DNA of 64,000 nucleotides from Niallia nealsonii (GCF_002835805.1 NZ_PISE01000031.1:149691-213690); one strand, 5' to 3'. Numbered from the stretch's first letter, positions 1 to 8,656 are shown. Numbers and translations are program-made. The notes: generated by a model not told the origin, from the letters alone.

Positions 1-491
1 GCCGTGCGATTACATTAGAATTTGAGCAGTTTTATTTAGTAAATGTGTATACACCTAATTCAAAACGCGATTTAAGCAGATTAACTTATCGAATCGAATG
101 GGAAAAGCAACTGAAGCAATACTTAGCAGGACTTGATGCACAAAAGCCTGTGATATACTGCGGCGATTTAAATGTGGCTCACCAAGAAATTGATTTGAAA
201 AATGCAAAATCAAATATCGGCAATTCTGGCTTTACAGAAGAAGAACGCGGAGAAATGAGTCGATTATTGTCCAATGGTTTTATTGACACATTCCGTTATT
301 TTTATCCAGAAAAAACAGATGTATATACATGGTGGTCCTATATGGCCAAAGTGCGGGAGCGAAATATTGGCTGGAGAATTGACTATTTTATTGTCTCGGA
401 ACGACTAAAAGACAAGTTAGTTGATACAGACATCCATTGTAGCGTTATGGGAAGCGATCATTGCCCTGTACAATTGTCCATCAATCTATAA
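1..491 (+). CDS. exoA: Exodeoxyribonuclease III (AP endonuclease), 5'-truncated by window edge
   Basis: This is the C-terminal ~160 residues of an ExoA/XthA-type AP endonuclease, which cuts DNA at abasic sites during base excision repair. The reading frame is open from base 3, so the gene starts outside the window. Family motifs are visible: the catalytic CGDLN near residues 50-55 of the fragment, WWSYM, the NIGWRIDYF segment and the C-terminal GSDHCPV that holds the catalytic Asp-His. The end of the protein is normal and the stop is followed 35 bases later by the next gene. Assignment to the family is secure; the N-terminus cannot be judged. Confidence 0.95.
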   Translation, partial: RAITLEFEQFYLVNVYTPNSKRDLSRLTYRIEWEKQLKQYLAGLDAQKPVIYCGDLNVAHQEIDLKNAKSNIGNSGFTEEERGEMSRLLSNGFIDTFRYFYPEKTDVYTWWSYMAKVRERNIGWRIDYFIVSERLKDKLVDTDIHCSVMGSDHCPVQLSINL

Positions 492-526
492 GATAGAAGA
501 TGCTCAATCAAAAGGGGGATTAGCAG

Positions 527-1000
527 ATGGCGATTATAGTAGGAAAAATGGCAGAAAAAGATTTTCCCCTCTATCAAAAAACACTTGTTAAAGAGTATGC
601 CAAAGATAAAATAAAAGCAGGAACTTGGGCAGAAGAAGGAGCCCTCCAAAAAGCGGAAGAACAGCTGCAAACTCTTTTGCCTAAAGGGGTCCACTCTCCG
701 TGCCACTATTTTTTAAGCATTACAAAAGAGCCCACGAAGGAAATAGTCGGTTATCTTTGGTACCATTTAGATCTTAATAATCGATTTAAGGAAGCTTTTA
801 TTTATGATTTTGTCATCAACGAAAAAGAACAAGGAAAAGGGTATGGTACAAAGGCTCTAGAAATACTTGATGACCATATAAAACAGCAAGGGGGCAAAAA
901 AATAACCCTTCATGTGTTTGCCCATAACGAAAAAGCGATTCATTTATATAAAAAAATGCAGTTTCAAACAAGAGATCTAGTAATGAGCAAAGATTTATAA
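527..1000 (+). CDS. GNAT family N-acetyltransferase
   Basis: A 157-residue protein with the GNAT acetyl-CoA site: the EQGKGYGTKAL segment (residues ~103-113) fits the Q/R-x-x-G-x-G/A loop, and the following NEKAIHLYKKMQF is the usual C-terminal alpha-beta unit. The central FIYDFVINEKEQGKGYG is the canonical beta4-loop. A GGGGGA ribosome binding site lies about 8 bases before the ATG. The acceptor substrate cannot be deduced; a role in acetylating a small molecule or protein is possible. It follows exoA in the same direction with a 35-base gap and is closed by a strong terminator. Confidence 0.9.
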   Translation: MAIIVGKMAEKDFPLYQKTLVKEYAKDKIKAGTWAEEGALQKAEEQLQTLLPKGVHSPCHYFLSITKEPTKEIVGYLWYHLDLNNRFKEAFIYDFVINEKEQGKGYGTKALEILDDHIKQQGGKKITLHVFAHNEKAIHLYKKMQFQTRDLVMSKDL

Positions 1001-1031
1001 AAAGAAGCAGATGGAACATCCATCTGCTTTC
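1001..1031. terminator. Bidirectional terminator between converging genes
   Basis: A perfect 10-bp stem (1006-1015 with 1019-1028) and a 3-base loop, with A-rich and T-rich flanks on both sides. It sits between the GNAT gene (+) and the MEDS gene (-) and can serve both. Confidence 0.85.
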
Positions 1032-1034
1032 TCT

Positions 1035-1598
1035 TTATTTTTTATACAAATATTCTTTCGATGGGATAATTTCATTTTCGGTTAAAATATATTCATGACA
1101 TTCCATCAAAGATTTATCCAACGAAGTCGGCACTCTCTCTTTATTATAGGCACATACTAGCATTAGTTTATTTTCATTCACTAATCTATCTGCTTCGTGT
1201 TCAAATTCTTTTAGAATATGCAAAACTTCTTCTTCCTTATTCCACTCTACATGCGCCCATATTCGAAACGATAGGTTTTGTTCGAGATATGGTTTTAGCA
1301 CACGGTCCAAATAGGAAAATATATAAGGGGGATTAAAGCCTCCGCTAGAAAAATAATAGTCAAAATTATTGATAGGATAAATTTTTTTCCAATCTTCCTG
1401 TGACAAAGAAGCTGATAGCTTTTGCTGTAGCAAGGAATAAATTCGATCATTTTCGATTAAAATAATATGATCTCCTTGTTCTAGTCCTGCTACTATGTAG
1501 GCTGCAAGGTTTTCCAAATAGTTTTCCTGCTTTTGTGTAGCATAATAAACATGTGCCGTTTGTGTGGAGCTGCTTAATTCTTTAAATTGATTCTTCAT
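1035..1598 (-). CDS. MEDS-domain sensory protein
   Basis: A 187-residue soluble protein that I assign to the MEDS (DcmR sensory) family. Visible hallmarks are an early HVYYATQKQ segment, AGLEQGDHIILIEND, the HVEW segment and a late MLVCAYN strand. The family is a RecA-like ligand-sensing fold found alone or fused to regulators; the ligand is usually unknown. No DNA-binding or kinase domain is attached, so it would act through a partner. The gene stands alone, converging on the GNAT gene. The start is supported by an AAAAGGAGTTGG ribosome binding site just upstream. Confidence 0.75.
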   Translation of the reverse strand: MKNQFKELSSSTQTAHVYYATQKQENYLENLAAYIVAGLEQGDHIILIENDRIYSLLQQKLSASLSQEDWKKIYPINNFDYYFSSGGFNPPYIFSYLDRVLKPYLEQNLSFRIWAHVEWNKEEEVLHILKEFEHEADRLVNENKLMLVCAYNKERVPTSLDKSLMECHEYILTENEIIPSKEYLYKK

Positions 1599-1845
1599 TA
1601 ATATTCCAACTCCTTTTATTACTTCAGTTTTAAATTTTACTATATAAATAGAATGTCTGTCGAGAGCAATCGTTCTTCCATTATGTTAATCAAGCTTTTC
1701 TTCTATTTTCCCATAATCAACTCTCCCATGACTGCATTATGCCTAATCGGCAGAAGCAATGCTCTTTTTTTGCAAAACGATGCATTTACCATTATGCTAA
1801 AACTATTATTAGACTAGATTCGAAATAAAAAAGGAGAAGAAATAT

Positions 1846-2826
1846 ATGAATTTTAAGGGGATTCACCATGTATCTGCCATGACTGCCAATGCAGCAAAAA
1901 ACTATCATTTTTATACAAAAGTATTAGGGCTGCGCCTTATCAAAAAAACAGTGAACCAAGATGATCCATCTGTTTACCATCTGTTTTATGGAGATGAAGA
2001 AGGAAATCCGGGGACAGAATTAACTTTTTTTGAAATTCCAAACCTTGCACAGCACAGAGAAGGTGTAAGCAGCATTTCTGCTTTAAGCCTTCGGGTTCCG
2101 ACAGATAAAGCATTAGATTATTGGTCCGACCGATTTGAAAAATTAGCAGTAAAACATCGAAAAACCCAAACACGCGCCGAAAGACAATCGCTCGAATTTT
2201 TTGATTTTGAAGGCCAGCGCTTTTTCCTCATTTCTGATGAACAAAATATAGGGGTTAAAGGAGGCGTGCCTTGGGAGAAAGGACCCATTCCAAAAGAATT
2301 TGCGATCATTGGATTAGGACCTGTTCAGTTGACTGTTCGCAAACCTGATTCTACTATTCGTTTATTAACAGAAGTGATGGGTTTTCGGTTTAAAAAAGAC
2401 TTTCCTTCGACTATTGCAGGGCAACCTGTCATTCATGTGTTTGAAACAGGGGAAGGAGGGAGTGGAGCTGAAATACATCTAGAAGAAAGAAACGATTTGC
2501 CTATGCAGCGATTAGGAAGAGGCGGTGTTCATCACGTAGCCTTTCGAGTAGAAGATGAAGATCAATTATACGACTGGATAGAAAAAATCAATGAAGCAAG
2601 ATTTCAGCATTCCGGATATATTGACCGTTACTATTTTAAATCTCTCTATTTTAGAGAACCTAATGGAATTTTATTTGAACTAGCAACAGATGGTCCAGGT
2701 TTTGCGACAGATGAGCCACTCGAACATTTAGGAGAAACCTTAGCTCTTCCTCCGTTTTTAGAGCCAAAACGAAACGAAATTGAAAAGAAGCTAAAACCAT
2801 TGGATACAGCGATAAATCATGATTAG
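1846..2826 (+). CDS. Ring-cleaving extradiol dioxygenase (VOC superfamily, MhqO-like)
   Basis: A 326-residue tandem VOC protein of the type induced in Bacillus by hydroquinones and catechols (MhqA/MhqE/MhqO). Two glyoxalase-like halves are visible, each opening with a His motif: GIHHVSA near residue 6 and GVHHVAF near residue 227. The metal-binding Glu is in ILFELATDGPG (E278). These give the usual His-His-Glu Fe(II) site. Known role of the family: detoxification of aromatic quinols by ring cleavage. The ATG is preceded by AAAAAAGGAGAAG. No MhqR-type repressor gene is next to it, so control would be in trans. Confidence 0.88.
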   Translation: MNFKGIHHVSAMTANAAKNYHFYTKVLGLRLIKKTVNQDDPSVYHLFYGDEEGNPGTELTFFEIPNLAQHREGVSSISALSLRVPTDKALDYWSDRFEKLAVKHRKTQTRAERQSLEFFDFEGQRFFLISDEQNIGVKGGVPWEKGPIPKEFAIIGLGPVQLTVRKPDSTIRLLTEVMGFRFKKDFPSTIAGQPVIHVFETGEGGSGAEIHLEERNDLPMQRLGRGGVHHVAFRVEDEDQLYDWIEKINEARFQHSGYIDRYYFKSLYFREPNGILFELATDGPGFATDEPLEHLGETLALPPFLEPKRNEIEKKLKPLDTAINHD

Positions 2827-2831
2827 AGAGC

Positions 2832-2867
2832 AAAAGCGGAGCCAATTATGGTTTTCGCTTTTTTTAC
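2832..2867 (+). terminator. Terminator after the dioxygenase gene
   Basis: An imperfect hairpin of the form AAGCG...CGCTT followed by seven T residues, 6 bases after the stop codon. The stem has small internal loops, so strength is uncertain. Confidence 0.6.
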
Positions 2868-2956
2868 ATTGACATCATACAGACAAGAAGTGTAGCATTT
2901 TATTAGTGAAGATGTACTTAAAATATAGAAGCAATTGTACTTAGGGGGAGAAATGA

Positions 2957-3757
2957 ATGAAATGTGTATCGATTGATTTAGATGGCACGCTATTAAATGA
3001 CTTGCATCAAATATCTGATGGCAATAAAAACATCATCGAAAAATTAAAAAAACATAAGATTGAAGTAATATTAAATACAGGCAGACAATACCCAGATGTC
3101 GTAAAAGTTGCAGGCGTTTCCGAATTAGAGGTACCAATTTTCTGCTTAAATGGCAGTATGATGTATGCGCCAAATGGAGAACTGCTGTATGAGACGACTT
3201 TATCCATTGAATTATATAAAGAGTTATTGGCAGTGCTGCAACCGTTGAATGTCGGCATTCTTGTCTATACAAATCAAGGAGGATTTCCAGCGACATTGCC
3301 TCAATTAAGAGGAAAAGCATGGGAAGAGATTCAGGCAATGTTTGATAACCAAAATTATGAAAGCATCCTACATTTAGAAAATGTAAAAATTTATAAATTA
3401 ATCGCTGTTGTCGACGAAACAAATATCGCAAAAATTGCTGATGTCAAAAAAACATTGAGTAAACTCGATTCTATTTCCTTTTCTTCTTCTTTTCCAAATA
3501 ACTGCGAAATTACTTCTAATGAAGCACAAAAAGGGAAAGCGATTAGACGATATGAAAACTTAAAGAACTTAAGTTTTGATGAAATTTATTCATTTGGTGA
3601 TGGGGGCAATGATGTGACTCAATTTGAAGTATCCACACGTTCCTTTGCGATGGAAAATGCCCCAGATGAAATCAAAAAAAGAGCAAGTGATTTAACCAAA
3701 AGCAATAATGAAGACGGCGTAGCGTATGCGATCGAACATATTTTAAAATTAGTATAA
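2957..3757 (+). CDS. Cof-type HAD phosphatase
   Basis: A 266-residue HAD-IIB (Cof) hydrolase. Motif I DLDGTLLND is at residues ~7-15, motif II in LNTGR, and motif IV GDGGNDVTQF near residues 213-222, with the typical large cap domain between. Such enzymes dephosphorylate small phosphorylated metabolites such as sugar phosphates, FMN or PLP; the substrate cannot be told from sequence. It stands alone, with a GGGGGAG ribosome binding site and a strong terminator after it. Confidence 0.92.
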   Translation: MKCVSIDLDGTLLNDLHQISDGNKNIIEKLKKHKIEVILNTGRQYPDVVKVAGVSELEVPIFCLNGSMMYAPNGELLYETTLSIELYKELLAVLQPLNVGILVYTNQGGFPATLPQLRGKAWEEIQAMFDNQNYESILHLENVKIYKLIAVVDETNIAKIADVKKTLSKLDSISFSSSFPNNCEITSNEAQKGKAIRRYENLKNLSFDEIYSFGDGGNDVTQFEVSTRSFAMENAPDEIKKRASDLTKSNNEDGVAYAIEHILKLV

Positions 3758-3788
3758 ATTTTCAGATGGCAACTTCGCTTATTTTTAC

Positions 3789-3838
3789 AAAACAAAGACG
3801 TTTCTCTAACAAAATAGAAACGTTTTTTGTTTTTTTCC
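3789..3838 (+). terminator. Terminator after the Cof phosphatase
   Basis: A long stem, AACAAAGACGTTTCT pairing with AGAAACGTTTTTTGTT, ending in a run of T residues. It lies about 30 bases after the stop codon. Confidence 0.85.
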
Positions 3839-3953
3839 ACATCCATACAGCTTTTTTGCTGAAAATAATTTATAATGATTAATTGATTGTATACATAAAA
3901 TAAGGAATAGATGCCTTTAATAGAAGGAATTTACGATAGGAGTTTGATTTATT

Positions 3954-5012
3954 TTGAAAAAAATCGTATTTACAGGCGGCGGTACGGCAGGGCATGTGAC
4001 GCCAAACATCGCTATTATAAATGAGCTGAATAAAAAAGACTGGGAAATCCATTATATTGGTTCAAAAGCGGGAATTGAAAAAGAATTAATCGAAAAAATC
4101 CAGATCCCCTATCATTCTATCTCAAGTGGGAAGCTAAGACGTTATCTATCAGTGGAAAATGCGAAAGATGTCTTTAAAGTGCTAAAAGGCTGTTTAGATG
4201 CACGGAAAGTCTTAAAAAAAATAAAACCAGCTGTTGTTTTTTCAAAAGGTGGATTTGTGTCTGTGCCCGTTGTAATTGCTGCAAACATGATGAAAATCCC
4301 AGTCATTATTCATGAAAGTGATTTAACGCCAGGACTTGCCAATAAAATTGCACTCCGTTTTTCATCGAAAATTTTTACATCATTTGATGAAACCATCAAC
4401 TATTTGCCTAAGGAAAAAAGCACAGTCATTGGTTCCCCCATTAGAAAAGATATCTTAACAGGTTCTGCTGTGAAAGGAAGAGTTTTTTTAGATTTTACTA
4501 GCACTAAGCCAATCATTACCGTGATGGGCGGAAGCTTAGGGGCAAGGAAAATAAATGAAGTTATTCGGGAAAATTTAGAGGAATTAACCAAAACTTATCA
4601 AATTGTCCATTTATGCGGAAAAGGAAATATTGCAACAGAATATACAAACAATAAAAACTATAATCAGCTTGAGTATGTCCATGAAGAATTGGCAGATATC
4701 CTTGCTGCGACAAATCTTGTGATTACACGCGGCGGTTCTAATGCCATCTTTGAATTCCTCGCTCTAAAATTGCCGATGTTAATCATTCCATTAAGCAAGC
4801 TGCAAAGCCGAGGAGACCAAATATTAAATGCTAAATCTTTTACCAAAAAAGGATTTTCTTTAACATTGGAAGAAGAAGAGCTTACTTCTCAAACTTTTTT
4901 AGCGAAACTAGCGGAGTTGGAGGAAAAACAAGAAACCATGAAGCAAGCAATGCAACAATACAATAAACACGATGCGTTAACAGCAATCTTAGAGGAATTA
5001 AAAAAATATTAA
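3954..5012 (+). CDS. murG: MurG-type UDP-GlcNAc:lipid I N-acetylglucosaminyltransferase (stand-alone)
   Basis: A 352-residue GT-B enzyme that adds GlcNAc to lipid I at the inner face of the membrane to make lipid II. MurG signatures are clear: GGGTAGHVTPNIAI at the N-terminus, the KGGFVSVPVV segment, HESDLTPGLAN, the GGSLGA nucleotide loop near residue 190 and the TRGGSNAIFEF donor site. It starts with TTG after a TAGGAG ribosome binding site. It stands alone, not in a division and cell-wall cluster, so it is probably a second MurG copy of the kind seen in several Bacillus species. That paralogy is inference, since the rest of the genome is not visible. Confidence 0.93.
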   Translation: MKKIVFTGGGTAGHVTPNIAIINELNKKDWEIHYIGSKAGIEKELIEKIQIPYHSISSGKLRRYLSVENAKDVFKVLKGCLDARKVLKKIKPAVVFSKGGFVSVPVVIAANMMKIPVIIHESDLTPGLANKIALRFSSKIFTSFDETINYLPKEKSTVIGSPIRKDILTGSAVKGRVFLDFTSTKPIITVMGGSLGARKINEVIRENLEELTKTYQIVHLCGKGNIATEYTNNKNYNQLEYVHEELADILAATNLVITRGGSNAIFEFLALKLPMLIIPLSKLQSRGDQILNAKSFTKKGFSLTLEEEELTSQTFLAKLAELEEKQETMKQAMQQYNKHDALTAILEELKKY

Positions 5013-5041
5013 AGAAAATTAGCTGATTTCATTTAAAACGA

Positions 5042-5188
5042 GCCTCAGAGTGTAGACAAAAAAGATGCACATTTTCAGGCTGATTGAAAGTGTCTGTCTT
5101 TCGATAAGCAGCGTTACTAGGTTTAAATAATGAGCAGCTAAACAAGGTAAGCAACAAAAAAAACGGGCGTTTGTCAACAGTCTGGGGC
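5042..5188. repeat. MITE-like element with terminal inverted repeats
   Basis: About 147 bp bounded by imperfect 19-base inverted repeats: 5042-5060 matches the complement of 5170-5188 at 16 of 19 positions. No coding capacity was seen inside. The left half resembles a stretch at about 32036-32083, with shared GTGT-GA and CAGGCTGA blocks, which suggests a dispersed family. It lies just after murG, and the gene's terminator overlaps its right end. Confidence 0.6.
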
Positions 5189-5217
5189 TGACTCTATTTG
5201 GAGTCGGCCTTTTTTTC
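5186..5217 (+). terminator. Terminator downstream of murG
   Basis: Stem GGCTGACTC with GAGTCGGCC (one G-T pair), a 6-base loop and seven T residues. It overlaps the right end of the MITE-like element, so the insertion may have supplied or displaced the gene's terminator. Confidence 0.85.
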
Positions 5218-5310
5218 TCGTTTCCTCCACCTTTTCCTTGCTATTTATGCTAAGAAAAGCCACAATAAGGAATGTTACATTGTTTTATATAGAAGAAAGT
5301 AGGGATTTAG

Positions 5311-6705
5311 TTGCAAGATTTTCAACGTTTAGGTATTTCCTCCAGATTAGAAGGAGAATTGAATAAATACGGGATTACTAGCCCGACACCCATACAAACA
5401 AAAGTGATTCCTTCCTTATTAAAAGGACAAGATATAATTGCACAGGCACAGACAGGTACAGGAAAAACCTTTGCTTTTGCTTTGCCTATACTGGAAAAAA
5501 TCCAAAAGGATGCTCCTTATACACAGGCGCTTATTCTTAGTCCAACACGAGAATTGGCCTTACAGATAACAGACGAAATCAATAAAATAAAAGAAGAAGA
5601 TGTAACCGTCCTTGCTGCATATGGCGGACAAGATGTGGAAAAACAGCTCCATCGTTTAAAACAGCAGATTTCCATCATTGTCGCAACACCAGGACGTCTA
5701 ATCGATCATCTCAGAAGAGGAACGATTGATTTAAGCAAGCTTTCTTTCCTTGTGTTAGATGAAGCAGATCAAATGCTTCATATTGGCTTTTTGGATGAAA
5801 TTGCATTTATTATGAAACAAACACCAAATGATCGCCAAACGATGCTGTTTAGCGCCACTATTTCATCGGATATAAAAAAATTGGCCAAAAAATATACAAA
5901 AAATGCAGCATATATAACGGTCGAAAAGAAACAAGGCCCTGCTTTAACCGTAAAACAAATCAGCATGCACACACCGCCACGGGCAAAACAAGGTGCGTTA
6001 ATGTCCCTAATTAACGAAGAGCAGCCATTTATGGCCGTTATTTTTTGCCGCACTAAACGTCGGGTATCCAAATTATATGAAGTGCTTCGCGCTAATCGTT
6101 TTTCCTGCCGGGAACTTCACGGCGATCTTTCCCAAGCAAAAAGAGAACAAGTAATGAAAGAGTTCCGCGAAGCGAAATTCCAGCTGTTGATTGCAACAGA
6201 TGTAGCAGCAAGAGGATTGGATATTGACGGCATTACCCATGTATTTAACTATGATATGCCGATGGATGCAGAAAGCTATGTCCACCGAATTGGTCGAACA
6301 GGCAGAGCGAAGGCAGAAGGATTTGCGGTGACGTTTTATTCATCCGATGACCGCCCTTTATTAGATGCTATTGAAAAAGAATTAAACATTACCATCGAAA
6401 AAAAACCATTGCTGAAAAAAGACGGAAATGACACCGAACAGCCTAAAGATCATACCCATACAAAGGTCAGCAAATACTCTAAAAATAAGCATGCAAAAAA
6501 AGGAACCTTTAAAGGTGAAAGGAAAAGCAAGCCGGCGAAAAAAGACGCTACTTCTTCAAAACAAGAAAAAGGCAATGCTTCTAATAAAAAACAAGAAACC
6601 AAACAAAAAGAAACGAGTCCTGCTTTTGAGCGCTTTAAAGAAGCACGCAAGAAAAAAACGACTGGCAGTGCCATCTTTAAGCCGAAAAAATCAAAAAAAC
6701 GCTAA
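5311..6705 (+). CDS. DEAD-box RNA helicase with basic C-terminal tail
   Basis: A 464-residue ATP-dependent RNA helicase. All core motifs are present: Q motif GITSPTPIQ, Walker A AQTGTGKT, PTRELA, DEAD (residues ~150-153), SAT and HRIGRTGR. Residues from ~375 to the end form a Lys/Ser/Gln-rich, low-complexity tail, usual for CshA-like proteins that bind RNA or ribosomal particles. It starts with TTG after GTAGGGA; no in-frame ATG is better placed. It differs from the DbpA-type helicase at the other end of the window, since it lacks the DbpA RNA-recognition domain. Likely role: cold-shock or ribosome/mRNA remodelling. Confidence 0.93.
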   Translation: MQDFQRLGISSRLEGELNKYGITSPTPIQTKVIPSLLKGQDIIAQAQTGTGKTFAFALPILEKIQKDAPYTQALILSPTRELALQITDEINKIKEEDVTVLAAYGGQDVEKQLHRLKQQISIIVATPGRLIDHLRRGTIDLSKLSFLVLDEADQMLHIGFLDEIAFIMKQTPNDRQTMLFSATISSDIKKLAKKYTKNAAYITVEKKQGPALTVKQISMHTPPRAKQGALMSLINEEQPFMAVIFCRTKRRVSKLYEVLRANRFSCRELHGDLSQAKREQVMKEFREAKFQLLIATDVAARGLDIDGITHVFNYDMPMDAESYVHRIGRTGRAKAEGFAVTFYSSDDRPLLDAIEKELNITIEKKPLLKKDGNDTEQPKDHTHTKVSKYSKNKHAKKGTFKGERKSKPAKKDATSSKQEKGNASNKKQETKQKETSPAFERFKEARKKKTTGSAIFKPKKSKKR

Positions 6706-6713
6706 TCAACTAT

Positions 6714-6826
6714 TTTTATCACGCATTAACGGGCTTTTGACCCTCACCTAAGGGATGGTAAGGGAAAACGAGAAATCTAGGTGGGGGATAACTGCCCATA
6801 AAGGCCTGATTGAAGTTTCACTTTAT
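6714..6826 (+). repeat. Dispersed structured element, copy 1
   Basis: About 112 bp, nearly identical (about 6 differences) to the complement of 37759-37870. It forms a hairpin: CCCTCACCTA (6741-6750) pairs with TAGGTGGGGG (6778-6787), closed outside by GGGC (6731-6734) with GCCC (6794-6797). Compared with copy 2, one pair is swapped C-G for T-A and one is G-T versus G-C, so pairing is conserved. It starts 8 bases after the helicase stop codon. A short frame beginning at the internal ATG (6754) is also open in both copies, so a small peptide is an alternative. I do not recognise a named family. Confidence 0.75.
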
Positions 6827-6892
6827 CCGGTAGATTCCCTTTTTCTACTGGATGTCTTACATAGTATACGAAAATGAATAGGAGACCAAAAC

Positions 6893-7489
6893 ATGTTAAA
6901 AAAACAGATGCAAATATATATAGAACAACAGACAAAAACAAATGGATCGCTTTTTTTCTTTTCAGAAGAAAAAAAATATCTACTTGGACACTCTTTTGTT
7001 GTAGAGAAGGAGCTAGAGGAAAAAAACACTGCAGAAAGATTTCCTAATATATATTTAGAATTAGCGAGTAAAGAAACAGATGAAACGATCGAAGAGAATG
7101 TCGATTCCACTTTTTTAGCAACAGAAATTCACTATTTCGAGAAAAAGATAGAAGAATATTTATACGTAGAATCAGATGCTTTTGTCATTGTTGGAGTAGA
7201 ATCCCTCTCTTTAGAAGTAGATTCTGTTTTTCGTACATATGAAGGAATATTCGGTTTAAAAATTCCCAAAAAAGCAGAAGGAGCGATCCGTAGCTTTTTC
7301 GAAAAAACATTAGAAGGGAACCATACTACCTATAATTTAATGTTTAATGCACAAGATGGAATGTGGGATGTCAACTTACCGATTGAAGCCATTCCAGGTT
7401 TCTCCAATCAAATGAACATAGGGGACGTATTGCAGCTTATTTATTTATTTTTATTCCAATTAGGTGAAGAGCTGGAAAAAAAGCAGTAA
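6893..7489 (+). CDS. Conserved-looking protein of unknown function (198 aa)
   Basis: I do not recognise this gene. It encodes a 198-residue acidic, soluble protein with no signal peptide. It has several alternating hydrophobic strands (FVIVGVESLSLEVD near residues 97-110) and a hydrophobic helix near the C-terminus (GDVLQLIYLFLFQLGEELE). Start ATG is preceded by AATAGGAGACC, a good ribosome binding site, and codon use matches its neighbours, so it is very likely expressed. It is 76 bases upstream of the RsbR-like gene in the same direction, so both may be in one transcript, which would hint at a stress-signalling role. That link is only by position. Confidence 0.75.
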   Translation: MLKKQMQIYIEQQTKTNGSLFFFSEEKKYLLGHSFVVEKELEEKNTAERFPNIYLELASKETDETIEENVDSTFLATEIHYFEKKIEEYLYVESDAFVIVGVESLSLEVDSVFRTYEGIFGLKIPKKAEGAIRSFFEKTLEGNHTTYNLMFNAQDGMWDVNLPIEAIPGFSNQMNIGDVLQLIYLFLFQLGEELEKKQ

Positions 7490-7565
7490 AATAGTGGAAA
7501 ACAATGGAAAAAATTTGGATGAATAAACTATTTACCTATGTAAATGCAAGAAATGAGGGAAACGT

Positions 7566-8585
7566 ATGTCAGACTCCATCGTGCGTGTAAAAGTAAATAA
7601 AAACGAATTTACTTGGGATAAAGAGAACGGATTATTTAGTTTTGATGGTGCACCTGCTCTTCTCTTTTGGGATACTGCCATTGAGTTATTTATTGAGACA
7701 ATTATGGAAGTTTCTGGCCCTGATGTATCAACCACTGTATTTGAAGCGACTGGATTCCGTATGGGGAAGCTTGTCAGCAGCTATTATAAAGACAAGTTTG
7801 ACATTGAAGAAGTCTTTACTCAATATAGCGATATTTATCGAAATGCTGGCTGGGGCAATATAGAAGTTGCCTACTTTTCATTAGAAGAGAAAAAAATAAT
7901 TGTCCGTTTAAAAAACAGCTGGGAGCACCGTATTTTCAAATTATTAGATAAGGATCAAGCGTCTGTGCTTTTGCCAAGTCATTGGGCAGGAGTATTCTCT
8001 AGTCTTCTTGAAGAAAATATGTGGTATAAGCTGACGAAAAATCAATTAGCCGGGGATGAATATGATGAAGTAGAAATTTTTCTGTCTACTATCACCCCAA
8101 ATCAAAATATTCATGCTCTGACAAGACAAAAAGAACAAAAATATATCCAGGAGCTAGAAGAGCAAGTGGATAATCGTACAAAAGAATTAACTAGCCTTGT
8201 AAAAACATTATCTACCCCTGTTTTACCAGTACTGCAAGGGGTGTTGGTGATTCCGCTTGTTGGAAAATTTAATGATGAACGCATGGAAGATCTTATGCAA
8301 AAAGCATTGTTTGAGTTTACGAAACAACGGGCCAATTATTTGCTTTTAGATCTAACGGCCATTAATGGGTTTGATGAATACGTCGTTGACCGTTTGCAAA
8401 AACTGGTGAAAGCAGTGGAATTAGTAGGGGGAAAATGTATTTTGGTTGGCATTTCCGCTTCTTTCAGTCTGCAGATCATTCAATCGGGAGTCAACTTAAA
8501 AGATATTCCATCTTTTTCTACATTAGAACAAGGAGTCGAATTTGCCTTAGAACAAACAGGCTTTGAACTAATCAAAGCAAAATAA
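7566..8585 (+). CDS. RsbR-like protein: V4R-like sensor plus STAS domain
   Basis: A 339-residue protein in two parts. Residues ~1-190 resemble a V4R/XylR-N-type ligand-sensing domain (FEATGFRMGKLVSSYY and AGWGNIEVAYF are visible hallmarks). A short coiled-coil linker (~192-215) leads to a C-terminal STAS domain (~220-335). STAS proteins of this layout are RsbR paralogues of the stressosome that control sigma-B. At the position where RsbS/RsbR proteins carry a Ser or Thr phosphorylated by RsbT, this one reads DLTAINGFDEYVV, with Glu after Asp. A membrane-free signalling role is likely; the input signal is unknown. Confidence 0.75.
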   Translation: MSDSIVRVKVNKNEFTWDKENGLFSFDGAPALLFWDTAIELFIETIMEVSGPDVSTTVFEATGFRMGKLVSSYYKDKFDIEEVFTQYSDIYRNAGWGNIEVAYFSLEEKKIIVRLKNSWEHRIFKLLDKDQASVLLPSHWAGVFSSLLEENMWYKLTKNQLAGDEYDEVEIFLSTITPNQNIHALTRQKEQKYIQELEEQVDNRTKELTSLVKTLSTPVLPVLQGVLVIPLVGKFNDERMEDLMQKALFEFTKQRANYLLLDLTAINGFDEYVVDRLQKLVKAVELVGGKCILVGISASFSLQIIQSGVNLKDIPSFSTLEQGVEFALEQTGFELIKAK

Positions 8586-8606
8586 TGCTTTTCCATTTTA
8601 TAATAA

Positions 8607-8656
8607 AAGCTGCTAGAAAAAAGAGGTGCTTTGTCTTTTTTCTAGCAGCTTATTTT
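8607..8656 (+). terminator. Terminator after the STAS gene
   Basis: A perfect 18-bp stem (8607-8624 with 8634-8651) with a 9-base loop. Its 3' arm is T-rich and it is followed by ATTTTTT. Confidence 0.9.

Noticed and set aside
1780..1830. Possible MhqR operator before the dioxygenase gene
   Set aside because: Only a TTCGAA core is present; the wider palindrome of the known MhqR site is not there.
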